Source: Sphingopyxis chilensis (GTDB lineage: Bacteria; Pseudomonadota; Alphaproteobacteria; Sphingomonadales; Sphingomonadaceae). Taken from it: 64,000 bases of DNA. The stretch covers positions 1,273,501 through 1,337,500 of the forward strand of contig NZ_CP142394.1 in assembly GCF_035930445.1 (NCBI RefSeq), read 5' to 3'. Position numbers and translations under genes: made by a program. Below the pieces are notes generated by a model. The model ran no database searches. It was not told the origin of the DNA and worked only from the letters and a program-made list of their open reading frames with translations. This document shows, piece after piece, positions 1-7,611 of the stretch; within the stretch, counting starts at the first letter, position 1, and each line of letters begins with the position of its first letter.

Positions 1-35
1 AGGGTTCCGGCAAGCGGAACGAAGGAAATGCGCAT
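1..35 (-). CDS. 5' end of an unidentified gene running off the window
   Basis: An ATG at 35 reading leftwards opens 11 codons (MRISFVPLAGT) before the window edge, 36 bp downstream of the SCO1 stop and on the same strand. It may be the next gene of the copper operon. No family can be assigned from 11 residues and the ribosome binding site is poor, so this is only a possible start. Confidence 0.3.
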   Translation of the reverse strand, partial: MRISFVPLAGT

Positions 36-71
36 GGGCTTGGCCTCGTGTTTGCTTTGGATACCGGCGGA

Positions 72-701
72 TCAGGCGACGATCCGCCGAAGCTTTTCGA
101 GCGCGACCTTGTCGCCTTCGTGATAATCGATCGTCGTCACGAAGCGGCCGTCGCGGTCCATCAGATAGACAGCGGCGCTATGGTCGACGGTGTAGTCGCC
201 GCCTTCGAGCGGCACCTTCTTCACATAGACGCCATAGGCCTTCTGGATGGCGGCGAGCTGCGAAGCCGTTCCCGTGAGCCCGTGGACCGGCGTCCTGAAA
301 AGCGAGATATAGCGGCCGATGTCGGCCGGCCGGTCGTGTCCGGGATCGACCGAAACGAAGACGATATCGAATTTCATGCCGTCCTTGCCGAGATCGCGGC
401 GAAGCTGCGCCATGCGCGCGAGGGTGGTCGGACAAACCTCGGGGCAGCGCGTGAAGCCGAAGAAGATCGCGAACGGCCGGCCCGCGAAGCTTTTCTCGGT
501 GACGGTCCTGCCGTCGGAGCCGGTCAAGGTGAACGGACCGCCGATGCCCGCGCCCGCCGACGGGGCCGCGCGCTTGCCGCCGCCCGACTTCGCCGTGATC
601 GCGAGCGACAGGCAGGCCGCGGCGGCGATCGCGACGAGGATCCAGAGGATAGGGCGGGCTTTCGCCATCGGCGGGCGGGCGGCGGGATCAATGCCGGTCA
701 T
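72..701 (-). CDS. SCO1/SenC family copper chaperone
   Basis: Membrane-anchored thioredoxin-fold protein that in this family delivers copper to the CuA site of cytochrome c oxidase and may act as a thiol reductase. About 209 aa: an N-terminal membrane segment (about residues 18-37), then the SCO fold with the copper-binding CPEVCP motif (Cys86 and Cys90) and the third ligand His174 in TVDHSA. The chosen ATG lies inside the end of the upstream PCuAC gene (14-bp overlap), which suggests translational coupling. An in-frame start at 752 would add 17 residues. PCuAC and SCO proteins cooperate in copper delivery to oxidase, so the pairing fits the call. All catalytic residues are present. Confidence 0.93.
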   Translation of the reverse strand: MTGIDPAARPPMAKARPILWILVAIAAAACLSLAITAKSGGGKRAAPSAGAGIGGPFTLTGSDGRTVTEKSFAGRPFAIFFGFTRCPEVCPTTLARMAQLRRDLGKDGMKFDIVFVSVDPGHDRPADIGRYISLFRTPVHGLTGTASQLAAIQKAYGVYVKKVPLEGGDYTVDHSAAVYLMDRDGRFVTTIDYHEGDKVALEKLRRIVA

Positions 702-1173
702 GACGCGCCTCCCCGGGACCTGCCGAACCCACCGGAACGACCCGGAAATCAACCTCGACCGCTCCTTGCAGCTGGAAGCGCAGCGTTACGGGGAAGCTCT
801 GGCCGGGGGTGAGCGGGCGCTTCAGCCCGACGAACATGATATGGAGTCCACCAGGCTTGAGTTCGACCGTCTTGCCGACGGGAATGGCAATGCCGCGACC
901 GACCGGCCGCATCCGCATGACGCCCTCATCAACCGACATGGTGTGAAGCTGAACTTCGCGTGAGATCGGCGAATTTGCTGCGACGAGGCGGTCGCCCGCC
1001 CCGCCCCGATTGGTGATCGTCACAAAGCCGCCGCCGACCGTCTGGCCGGGCGCGGTCTGGCGTGACCAGCCGCGCTCGATGGAAAGCGAGCCGGCGTGCG
1101 GGCTCCTGGCGAAAAGCGGCGTCGCGGCTGCGGCGAGCAGGGCCGCGGCGGCTGCGCATCTGGCAAGGTTCAT
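688..1173 (-). CDS. PCuAC-type periplasmic copper chaperone
   Basis: 161 aa, with a Sec signal peptide at about residues 1-22 ending FA-RS. The mature domain carries the copper(I) ligand pattern of the PCuAC (DUF461) family: H77-x-M79, Met86/Met88, then H111-x-M113. It binds Cu(I) in the periplasm and in this family hands it to SCO1 or the CuA subunit of cytochrome oxidase. The start was set at 1173 because the signal peptide begins there and GGAGA lies just upstream; the longer open frame upstream is low-complexity Arg/Pro/Ala. Its stop overlaps the SCO1 start. No defect is visible. Confidence 0.92.
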   Translation of the reverse strand: MNLARCAAAAALLAAAATPLFARSPHAGSLSIERGWSRQTAPGQTVGGGFVTITNRGGAGDRLVAANSPISREVQLHTMSVDEGVMRMRPVGRGIAIPVGKTVELKPGGLHIMFVGLKRPLTPGQSFPVTLRFQLQGAVEVDFRVVPVGSAGPGEARHDRH

Positions 1174-1544
1174 CAAATGGTCTCCGGAAAGGAAATGGCG
1201 GAAGGAAGGGGGCTGCGGCGGGTGCGGCCCGGCTTTCGGCGACGGCGACGCCGGCCTGCGCAACGAGGCCGAGGCCGATCGCCGCCCAGCATCGGCGGCG
1301 AAAGCGGCGCAGCGCGCCGCGGCGGGGCGGATGGCAGGAGAGCGGGCCATCGGCGGCGTCTTGGCGTTCGGGCTCTGGGGACGGCTGGCGATTTGCGGAC
1401 GGCACCCGCGCCCGGCGGCGCAGCATGGCAGCCCGGTGCCGCTCGTCGGAGCGGTCCGCTATCTCGATCATTATTTTGAAACTCCGGCAACGCCGCCCGC
1501 GCCCCGGGGGCGCGGGCGGCTCGTTCGATTGTCGCTTTAGGGCG
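1174..1544. other. Intergenic stretch between copper genes
   Basis: 371 bases without a credible gene. Open frames here are Arg/Ala/Pro-rich shadows. The stretch contains the hairpin at 1492-1520 and, next to 1173, the ribosome binding site of the PCuAC gene. The promoter of the PCuAC-SCO1 pair should lie here but I cannot pick it out. Confidence 0.5.
1492..1520 (-). terminator. GC-rich hairpin after the DUF2946-like gene
   Basis: Near-perfect inverted repeat with a 14-base arm at 1492-1505 and its complement at 1507-1520, 24 bases past the end of the DUF2946-like gene. No strong T-run follows on the minus strand, so termination is inferred from position and stem strength only. Confidence 0.45.
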
Positions 1545-1952
1545 TCAGACTGCGGCCGGCGGTCCGCGCAGCGGCGGACGAAGATGCGCTTCGCGGCGAA
1601 GAGGCAGATCAGCGGTTGCCGAAAGGCCACGCACGAGAAGGATGGCGATCGCCTCGATCGGGATCGCGGGATCGCTCGCCATGCCGGCGCCATGTGTCAG
1701 CGCGCTGAACAGGCAGGACGCTTTGCCTGGCTGGTCGCCGCTTTGCTTGTGGCCTTCCTCGCCGAAAGGGATGATGATCGTTTGCGTGACGGGTCCCGAG
1801 GGATCGGAGCAGACGATGACGTCGAAGCTGCGCGCACCATTGCGGCCGGGCATATAGCCCGGCGGAACCAGCGCCTTCGACAGCAAGGCCAGCGCGACCA
1901 GCCACATGGCAAGCGCGCGGCGGCGATGGAAGAAGGTCCGCATCCGGTCCAT
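1545..1952 (-). CDS. DUF2946-like small membrane/periplasmic protein
   Basis: 135 aa with one N-terminal hydrophobic segment (about residues 14-33) after an Arg-rich start (MRTFFHRRR), then a short domain with Cys48, Cys80 and a His-containing loop (EEGHKQSG). Length, topology and position next to PCuAC and SCO1 match DUF2946 proteins, which often sit beside copper chaperones or copper-linked TonB receptors; the biochemical role is unknown. Start could be Met1 (1952) or Met4 (1943); neither has a clear ribosome binding site. Transcribed in the same direction as PCuAC-SCO1 but separated by 371 bp and a hairpin. Confidence 0.6.
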   Translation of the reverse strand: MDRMRTFFHRRRALAMWLVALALLSKALVPPGYMPGRNGARSFDVIVCSDPSGPVTQTIIIPFGEEGHKQSGDQPGKASCLFSALTHGAGMASDPAIPIEAIAILLVRGLSATADLPLRREAHLRPPLRGPPAAV

Positions 1953-2115
1953 GGAGGCTGGCCATAGGCTGCACTGCGGCGATTGTCATTAGCTGCCGGA
2001 TGGACAAAATGTCCCATCGGCAGTCCAGGCTTGCCAGCCCCGAGGCCTGCCTTGCAGGCTGGTGAGGGGTGCAGGGTCGATCAGGTCCGAAAAGCGATGC
2101 CGCAAGGACGTCGCT

Positions 2116-2703
2116 TCAATCGGCGCCGCCGAAGGTCAGGCCGACGACGTCGGCTATCAGCGCCTCGTCCCAGCCGATGCGCCGGTCGAGGATCAGCATC
2201 GCGGCTCCATGCACCAGGGCCCAGGCGTGGAGCGCTGCGCTGTCGGCCTGGTCCTCGAAATGGGGCAGCGATTGCGCGATGCCGGCGCGCAGGAGATTAT
2301 AGGCGACCTCGGCTCCGTCGCCGCCTTGCTCGCGGGAACGCAGGCCCTTTCCCCGGGTGAAGCTCAACCGAAACAATTCGGGATCGTCATGGGCGAAGCG
2401 GATATAGGCGATGCCGGCGGCAAGAAAGCTCGCGCGGCCGCCGCCTGCTTTGACCCATGCCTGCGCCTGCTGCGCGCCGAGGCGGCGCAGTCCCTCGTCG
2501 GCCAGCGCGTCGAGCAGGGCTTCCTTGTCGGGGAAATAGCGATAGAGGGCAGTCGCGCTGACCCCGACATCGCGCGAGAGTGCCCGGAGGCCAATCGTGA
2601 CGCCGTTCCGTTTGGCAAGTCGCTTGAGGCCCGCCGCGATCACGGCGGCCCTGAGGTCGCCATGATGGTAGGCCCCGCCGCTCCGGACGCGCCTGCCTGC
2701 CAT
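2116..2703 (-). CDS. TetR/AcrR family regulator (WHG-type C-terminal domain)
   Basis: About 195 aa. The N-terminal helix-turn-helix begins at GAYHHGDLR and includes VGVSATALYRYFPDKEAL, a standard TetR recognition helix. The C-terminal part (FAHDDPELFRLSF, then LHAWALVHGAAML) resembles the WHG ligand domain of this subfamily. The ATG at 2703 gives the usual short lead before the DNA-binding helices; a TTG at 2784 overlapping the stop of the upstream gene (TTGA) would give 222 aa with coupled translation. It is last in a minus-strand run with an unusual SDR and a conserved hypothetical, so it probably represses that operon. Ligand unknown. Confidence 0.88.
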   Translation of the reverse strand: MAGRRVRSGGAYHHGDLRAAVIAAGLKRLAKRNGVTIGLRALSRDVGVSATALYRYFPDKEALLDALADEGLRRLGAQQAQAWVKAGGGRASFLAAGIAYIRFAHDDPELFRLSFTRGKGLRSREQGGDGAEVAYNLLRAGIAQSLPHFEDQADSAALHAWALVHGAAMLILDRRIGWDEALIADVVGLTFGGAD

Positions 2704-2780
2704 ATAGGTACCGGATTGCCCGGCCTTCGCGTTTGGCCCGATCTGTAAGCGTTCGCGGCTCGCTGCCTCCTTTTTCGAGC

Positions 2781-3527
2781 TCAAGGGTGCGGCCCGCGCC
2801 CCGGACGCGGCGGGTTCAACTGGAAGTTGCCCAGATCGAGCCTGATGATCAGCCGGTCGCGGAGCACGTCATATGTCTTGTTGCAGAGATAGGCCCGGCG
2901 CTTCGAGGCGATCCTGATGCCGTCGACATCGACGATATCCAGCGCATAATTAGCGATCCTCGATCCATCGGCAATGTCGAGCGTATAATCCTGTCGCCGC
3001 AGGAGTCCGTCCGCGCCGAAATAAAATTCCTGTGCGCGGCTATGGGTGGCGATGCCTTCGGGCATGACGGCCCGGAGCCCGCGCCACGTTTCGCCATTCT
3101 CCTCGATCGGATCGATGTCCCACAACTGGACGCCCGGCAGCGCGAGCGAGAAGGGCGCCGTGAGATAGCTCCACATCGCATAGGAGGCGAAATACATGCC
3201 GTGGAGGGGATCCCATGGCGTATCGAGATCATGGCCCGCGAACGCCGCGCGGGGGTCGGTGCGCTCGGCTAGCACGTCTCCCTCACCGGTCTCCATCACC
3301 GTCCGGTTCGCGCTGGAAATCACAATGCGATCATTGCTTCCCACTGGCGCGATGCGGCATTCCTGCACGCCCGTCTCCGCGACGATCCAGAGCGGCCCGA
3401 GCGACTGAACAACCTTCCGGTCGAGAAGTTCGCCGCCGCTATCGGATTCGACGCCGATCGCGGCAACGGATCGCCAACGCTCGAAGCCGCCATGGGCGTC
3501 GATGGCATCCGACAATATTCTGTTCAT
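2781..3527 (-). CDS. Conserved hypothetical protein, LolA-like beta-rich
   Basis: 248 aa, no signal peptide or membrane segment. It starts MNRILSDAIDAHGGFERWR and continues with alternating beta-strand-like text (VVQSLGPLWIVAETG, QEFYFGADGLLRRQDYTLDIADG), reminiscent of the outer-membrane-lipoprotein-sorting/LolA fold seen in many uncharacterised proteins beginning with a DAHGG(x)xxW motif. I do not recognise a named family with certainty. The start at 3527 has AGGAG six bases upstream; Met at 3542 is an alternative. It lies between an SDR and a TetR gene on the same strand, so it is probably cotranscribed with them. Confidence 0.72.
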   Translation of the reverse strand: MNRILSDAIDAHGGFERWRSVAAIGVESDSGGELLDRKVVQSLGPLWIVAETGVQECRIAPVGSNDRIVISSANRTVMETGEGDVLAERTDPRAAFAGHDLDTPWDPLHGMYFASYAMWSYLTAPFSLALPGVQLWDIDPIEENGETWRGLRAVMPEGIATHSRAQEFYFGADGLLRRQDYTLDIADGSRIANYALDIVDVDGIRIASKRRAYLCNKTYDVLRDRLIIRLDLGNFQLNPPRPGRGPHP

Positions 3528-3643
3528 CTCCGGCTCCTGCATTGGATTGAGGCGACGTGGCGCGCGGCCTTGAAGCGGCGGGATTTCAAGCGCCGCGGCT
3601 GCCGGAACGCCGCCCGGCTTGGCGCTCGATCGTCCATGCCCGG

Positions 3644-4378
3644 CTAGAAGGTCTCGGCCCACGGGCGCAGATCGATCTCCTGCGTCCAGGCGCTTCGTTG
3701 CGGCCGGTGGACGAGAAAGGCGCTGTCGGCGATTGCTTCGGGCCGAAGGAGGCCATCTTCGCCGCGTTCCTCGAGCAAATGGGGGAGGGCACCCAGCAGC
3801 CGGTCGCCGTGAATGCCGCCGTCGATGACGAGATGCGCGACATGGACGCCCTTCGGGCCGATCTCGCGAGCGAGACTTTGCGACAGGGCGCGCACGCCGG
3901 CCTTGGCGCTCGCAAAAGCACCGAACAGCGCCTTTCCGCGGATCGACCCCGTGGCGCCGGTAAAGAGAATGGTGCCGGCACCACGCGGAACCATGCGCCG
4001 GGCGGCTTCGCGCCCGGTCAGGAAGGCGCCGAGCGTATGCTCGCGCCACAATTGTTCGAAATGGGCAACTTCCAGATCGAGGAAGGAATCGCGGCGGTTG
4101 GTGCCGGCATTGTGCACCGCGACCGCGAGAGGTGCCCACGCTTCGGCGGCCGCGGCAAATGTCGCGGCGTCCTCCTCTTGGCTCGCGTCGCCTACGAGAG
4201 CTCGTGCCTGCCCGCCATCGGCCTGGATTTCAGCGGCCGAGGCCTCGACCTTTTCTGCTGAACGACCGGCGAGGACGACGCGGTAGCCGGCCTTGGCGAA
4301 GCGCCGGCCATAAGCGGCGCCGAGCCCCGCGCTTGCGCCAACACCGACGATCAAGGCGCTCTTCTGCAAATCCTTCAT
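3644..4378 (-). CDS. SDR-fold protein lacking the catalytic Ser and Tyr
   Basis: 244 aa short-chain dehydrogenase/reductase fold. The nucleotide-binding motif is GVGASAGLG (residues 12-20), followed by AGRS (37-40) as expected for NADP, and HNAG (89-92). Where a classical SDR has Ser ... YxxxK, this protein has Ala142 and Phe155 with Lys159 retained (FGAFASAK, codon TTT). Standard oxidoreductase chemistry is therefore doubtful unless another residue substitutes. Start at 4378 has GGAGAAG upstream; an upstream open extension of 40 residues looks non-coding. First gene of the minus-strand operon with the hypothetical protein and TetR. Related SDR-like proteins with Phe here exist in proteobacteria, so this is probably a subfamily trait rather than a mutation. 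Confidence 0.85.
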   Translation of the reverse strand: MKDLQKSALIVGVGASAGLGAAYGRRFAKAGYRVVLAGRSAEKVEASAAEIQADGGQARALVGDASQEEDAATFAAAAEAWAPLAVAVHNAGTNRRDSFLDLEVAHFEQLWREHTLGAFLTGREAARRMVPRGAGTILFTGATGSIRGKALFGAFASAKAGVRALSQSLAREIGPKGVHVAHLVIDGGIHGDRLLGALPHLLEERGEDGLLRPEAIADSAFLVHRPQRSAWTQEIDLRPWAETF

Positions 4379-5266
4379 GATCTTCTCCAGTATGGTTCCT
4401 CGACGAACTTTGCTCAGCCGTCCGGCGAGAGCGGCTATCTGTCTCAGTTTAATTTTGAAACTTTCCGAGGAATAGGCCCGGTGCGCGGGCTTTGGCAAGC
4501 CAGCTCCGGGGCGCTTCGGGTCCGCCCGTTCAGATAAGCGTCAAAGGAGAAACTTATAGTAGACGACTGTAATATAAAGATAATATGACATTCGTCATTC
4601 AAAGAGACTCGCGGAAGCTAAGAACAAGAAATTTATGCTATTTTCGCCCGTGGAATCTCTTTCCTTGCTCGCGCTGAGCCGGCTCGCTAGCAGATGCGCG
4701 TCGACCGGATTCGTCCTGTCGGGGCAGGTTTTCTGGCACTTCTCACGCTCCTGCCGATCCGGGGCCAAAAGCCGCGGATCCGCTACTTGCGGCGGCACCT
4801 CGATGACCGTGACTTCCGAGCTTCGGTCATGCGACGTGCCGCCGCCTTCTAACCAGATAGGAGAATTGCGCTGCGGTGCGCGGTTTCGGCACGCGTGCCG
4901 CCGCGGCGTGCCCCAATTCGAATGGGGGCGGCATCCGGATATCCTCGCGAGATGCCGCAGTGCGCCGGACCGGGTTCGACGCGAGCGATTGTCGCGTCCG
5001 GCTTTCCGGCTTGCCGCGTGAAGGGGGAAGGGAAAGTCGCGAGGTCGCTCGGGCCGTGCAGAAATTCTATGGGGTCGCTCGGGCTCGGTCCCGCCTCCAC
5101 GCGGAAGCGGCAGTGTCGGCCAATCTTGCTCCGCCTCTCTTGGGGCGCGTCTTTCGCATGGGCGGGATTTGCCCGGCACTATCCCGGGAACCAAATGCGC
5201 CGAGGCGGATTCGACCCTTTGTGACGGCGATCGGCGCCGTGCTCGCCGACAACCGGAGGGATTGTC
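4379..5266. other. Gene-poor stretch
   Basis: 888 bases with no convincing gene. Contents: an AT-rich segment at about 4540-4630 holding the palindrome ATGACATTCGTCAT (4585-4598), the likely promoter zone for the leftward SDR operon; a minus-strand open frame at about 4630-4860 with coding-like GC3 but no recognisable product; and a 10-base direct repeat GTCGCTCGGG at about 5043 and 5076. The segment borders an HU-gene remnant, so it may be a decayed or rearranged region. Confidence 0.5.
4585..4598. promoter_or_regulatory. Palindrome ATGAC-ATTC-GTCAT
   Basis: Perfect 5-bp arms around a 4-base centre, in the most AT-rich part of the region about 210 bp upstream of the SDR start. A site for the TetR protein at the end of that operon is possible. 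The right half continues as GTCATTCAAA, identical over ten bases to part of the element upstream of the Baeyer-Villiger monooxygenase. Confidence 0.35.
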
Positions 5267-5461
5267 TTGCCAGCAAAGCTTATATGCCTTCTCCCGCTCC
5301 TTGCCTGCGCGGCAGCATGCTCGGAAGATGGTCTCACTCAGGCCGGGTCCGCGATGGAGCCGGGCGATCTCGCGATCCGCGACGAATTGCCGGGTGAAGA
5401 GGTGCGGGGGGCGGGTGCGGACGACGAGATCGGCTCGCCGGAGCCTGCGGAGATCGATTGA
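5267..5461 (+). CDS. Small putative lipoprotein, TTG start
   Basis: 64 aa. An N-terminal hydrophobic segment (LICLLPLLACAAAC) ends in a lipobox-like Cys18, followed by a short acidic mature part with no recognised domain. The TTG start is supported by CCGGAGGG ending six bases upstream (5253-5260), and a strong hairpin follows the stop. Such tiny lipoproteins are common in sphingomonads and usually have no assigned function. There is no co-oriented neighbour. The call rests on the ribosome binding site, lipobox and hairpin; no homologue was recognised. Confidence 0.6.
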   Translation: MPAKLICLLPLLACAAACSEDGLTQAGSAMEPGDLAIRDELPGEEVRGAGADDEIGSPEPAEID

Positions 5462-5465
5462 TAGG

Positions 5466-5489
5466 TCCCGCCGGCTCACGCCGGCGGGA
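5466..5489. terminator. Perfect 10-bp hairpin after the small lipoprotein
   Basis: TCCCGCCGGC, loop TCAC, GCCGGCGGGA, starting five bases after the lipoprotein stop. No T-run follows. It probably separates this gene from the leftward HU remnant and HAD gene. Confidence 0.55.
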
Positions 5490-5496
5490 TATGCTG

Positions 5497-5646
5497 TCAG
5501 CCGTTCAAGCGATCTTTAACCGCTTTCGCGGGGCTGAAGCCCAGCTTTTTGGAGGCCTGATCTGGATCGTTTCGCCAGTCGACGGGTTGCGGCCCTCGCG
5601 CGCGGGCGCTGCCTTCACCTTGAACTTGCCGAAGCCGCTGACCAAG
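5497..5646 (-). pseudogene. 3' remnant of an HU-family DNA-binding protein gene, frameshifted
   Basis: Read on the minus strand, about 30 codons encode the beta-arm of an HU/IHF-type protein (VSGFGKFKVK ... REGRNPSTGETIQI). One A is then missing after the IQI codons; restoring it gives KASKKLGFSPAKAVKDRLNG and a stop at 5497-5499, a typical HU C-terminus. The 5' half of the gene is absent: similarity stops near 5646, immediately before the HAD gene. No start codon or ribosome binding site remains. Truncation plus frameshift make it a pseudogene, probably left by a deletion or rearrangement that placed the HAD gene here. Confidence 0.75.
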
Positions 5647-5680
5647 TCCTAGCCGCCGCTATCGCTCGTGAACCGGTCGC

Positions 5681-6361
5681 CTAGCCGCGATCGTCAGTGT
5701 GCGTACGCCGTACGACATAGAGCCCCTGGGGCGCCGCGACGAGATTGAGGGACCCATATTCGAAGATAGCGACGTCGGCGGTTCCGGTCGCTTCGTGTGC
5801 CTTGCCGACGGTGACGACATGCATCCCGGCCGCGCTCGCGGCCACGATGCCGGCCGGCGAATCTTCCCAGGCGAGGCAATCGCCGGGCGCGACCCCGAGC
5901 CTCGCCGCCGCCGCGAGGAAACCGTCGGGCGCGGGCTTGCCATTCGCGACATCCTCGGCGCCGATGACGAGCGGCGGCATGGGCAGCCCCGCCGCCGCGA
6001 TGCGGGCATAGGCAAGCGCGCGCGGCGCCGAGGTGACGACGGCCCAGCGTTCGGCGGGGAGGCGGGCGAGGAAGGCGGCCGCGCCGGGAATTTCGACGAT
6101 CCCGTCGACTTCCCCTATTTCCGCCTCGGTAATCGCTTCGGCCTCGCGGCGCGGATCGACGCCCGCCGGCGCGAAGCGCAGTACGGTGTCATGGGCCCTG
6201 ACGCCGTGCACGACTGCCAATATCGCGCCGGCGTCGAGACCGTGCCGTTCCGCCCAGCCTGTCCAGATCCGGTTCGCGACCGCGATGCTGTCGAGGATGG
6301 TCCCGTCCATGTCGAAGAGGAAGGCCGAGAAACTGCGCCCGTAAATCGTCTCGTCGTTCAT
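5681..6361 (-). CDS. HAD superfamily phosphatase (subfamily IA)
   Basis: 226 aa, cytoplasmic. Motif I is FLFDMDGTILDS with nucleophile Asp17 and acid/base Asp19; motif II is VVTSAP; motif III Lys is in NGKPAPDG; motif IV is WEDSPAG. The cap between motifs I and II places it among phosphoglycolate, sugar-phosphate and glycerol-3-phosphate phosphatases. The substrate cannot be read from the sequence. It precedes the HU remnant on the same strand and lies 112 bp downstream of an SDR gene, so it may be transcribed with that gene. All catalytic residues are present. Confidence 0.9.
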   Translation of the reverse strand: MNDETIYGRSFSAFLFDMDGTILDSIAVANRIWTGWAERHGLDAGAILAVVHGVRAHDTVLRFAPAGVDPRREAEAITEAEIGEVDGIVEIPGAAAFLARLPAERWAVVTSAPRALAYARIAAAGLPMPPLVIGAEDVANGKPAPDGFLAAAARLGVAPGDCLAWEDSPAGIVAASAAGMHVVTVGKAHEATGTADVAIFEYGSLNLVAAPQGLYVVRRTHTDDRG

Positions 6362-6472
6362 GGCCGCCCTTATGCCCGCTTCCGGATAATCGCTTCAAGC
6401 GAAATAGCGGCGATCAGCGGGTGGGTTCGCGGCGAAGGGGCGGGCGCCGCGGCCCCGCCCGATCGCCCGCGG

Positions 6473-7438
6473 TTACCGGAAGCGCTCGCCGACGAGGTCC
6501 TCGCTCCGCGCCCAGAGCGCCTTTGCGCTATCGGGGTCGAGCGCATAGGGACGCACGCCGGGCCGGATGCCGTCGCGATCGTCGATTTCTCCGACCTGGC
6601 AATCCTCGCAATAGCGACCGCCGATCGCATCCGCCTCGGCGACGGCCGCGGCCCAGACCGATGTCGCGGCGCCTTGCTCGATCGATTTCTGTTCGAACGG
6701 CGCTTCTCCCGAGGCTTTGGCGGCCGCCGTGATCTGCTCGAACAGGGCTGCCATCTGCTCGGGGGGAACGTCGCGGCCAAGATCGGTGGCGATGGCGCCC
6801 GGATGCACCGCCGCCGCACGGATAGCGCGCGCCTTGTGGCGCCGGTCGAATTCGACCGCGAAGAGGATATTGGCGGTCTTCGAGCGGCCATAGGCGACCC
6901 AGGGATCATAGGGCTGGGCCTCGAAATTGGGATCGGCAAGATCGACGTCGGCAAAGCGGTGCCCGCCCGATGCGACGATGACGAGCCGTCCGCCGTCGCG
7001 GATCAGCGGCGCGATGCGGTTCACCAGGGTGAAATGGCCGAGATGATTGGTCCCGAACTGGGTTTCGAAACCATCGGCGGTCCGCCCGAGCACCGGCGAC
7101 ATGACACCAGCATTGGCGATCACGATGTCGAGGGGGCGGCCGTCGGCGACGAGCGCATCGGCGGCGGCCCGGACGCTGGCGAGCGAGGCAAGGTCGAGTT
7201 GGATCAACGCGAAGCTGCTCCCGATTGCAGCTGCGGCCGCCCGCACGGCGGCGGTCGCGCCTTCGGCTTTGGCGAGATTGCGCGCGGCGCCCACGACATC
7301 GGCACCGCGCGCGGCGAGCGCCCGCGCGGTCTCGACGCCGAGTCCGGCCGAGACGCCGGTGACGAGGATACGCTTGCCGCGAAGATCGACGCCGGCGAGC
7401 ACCTCGTCGGTGGTGGATCTGGAATCGAAGCGGGACAT
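6473..7438 (-). CDS. SDR oxidoreductase, retinol-dehydrogenase-like
   Basis: 321 aa. Cofactor motif TGVSAGLG near residue 30, NAG in ANAGVMSPV, catalytic Tyr and Lys in YGRSKTANILF. The long C-terminal part and overall layout match the WW-domain-oxidoreductase/retinol-dehydrogenase group of SDRs, which use NADP(H) with lipophilic alcohols or ketones; the true substrate is unknown. The start at 7438 has CAGGAG upstream, and the 22 residues before it are Pro-rich non-coding text. Divergent from an AraC regulator, a classic arrangement for local control. Confidence 0.88.
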   Translation of the reverse strand: MSRFDSRSTTDEVLAGVDLRGKRILVTGVSAGLGVETARALAARGADVVGAARNLAKAEGATAAVRAAAAAIGSSFALIQLDLASLASVRAAADALVADGRPLDIVIANAGVMSPVLGRTADGFETQFGTNHLGHFTLVNRIAPLIRDGGRLVIVASGGHRFADVDLADPNFEAQPYDPWVAYGRSKTANILFAVEFDRRHKARAIRAAAVHPGAIATDLGRDVPPEQMAALFEQITAAAKASGEAPFEQKSIEQGAATSVWAAAVAEADAIGGRYCEDCQVGEIDDRDGIRPGVRPYALDPDSAKALWARSEDLVGERFR

Positions 7439-7611
7439 GGGATGAACTCCTGAAAAGGGGGTGGGGGGAGGGAGGGGGCTTGCCACAGATAGCGGCGCGG
7501 CCACGAAAACCGCTGCCCGATCATGGCGTATCCTTGCCTATTGCCATCAATCGATCTTCAAATTCCCGATCGAAGCTTGCGCCAGGAGCCGCCACGGCCG
7601 ATGGGAAGCCG

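Noticed and set aside
4595..5479. 294-aa minus-strand open frame in the gene-poor stretch
   Set aside because: Arg-rich, no recognisable domain, crosses the small lipoprotein gene and a direct repeat. Part of it (about 4630-4860) has coding-like GC3 and might be a decayed gene, but I could not name it.
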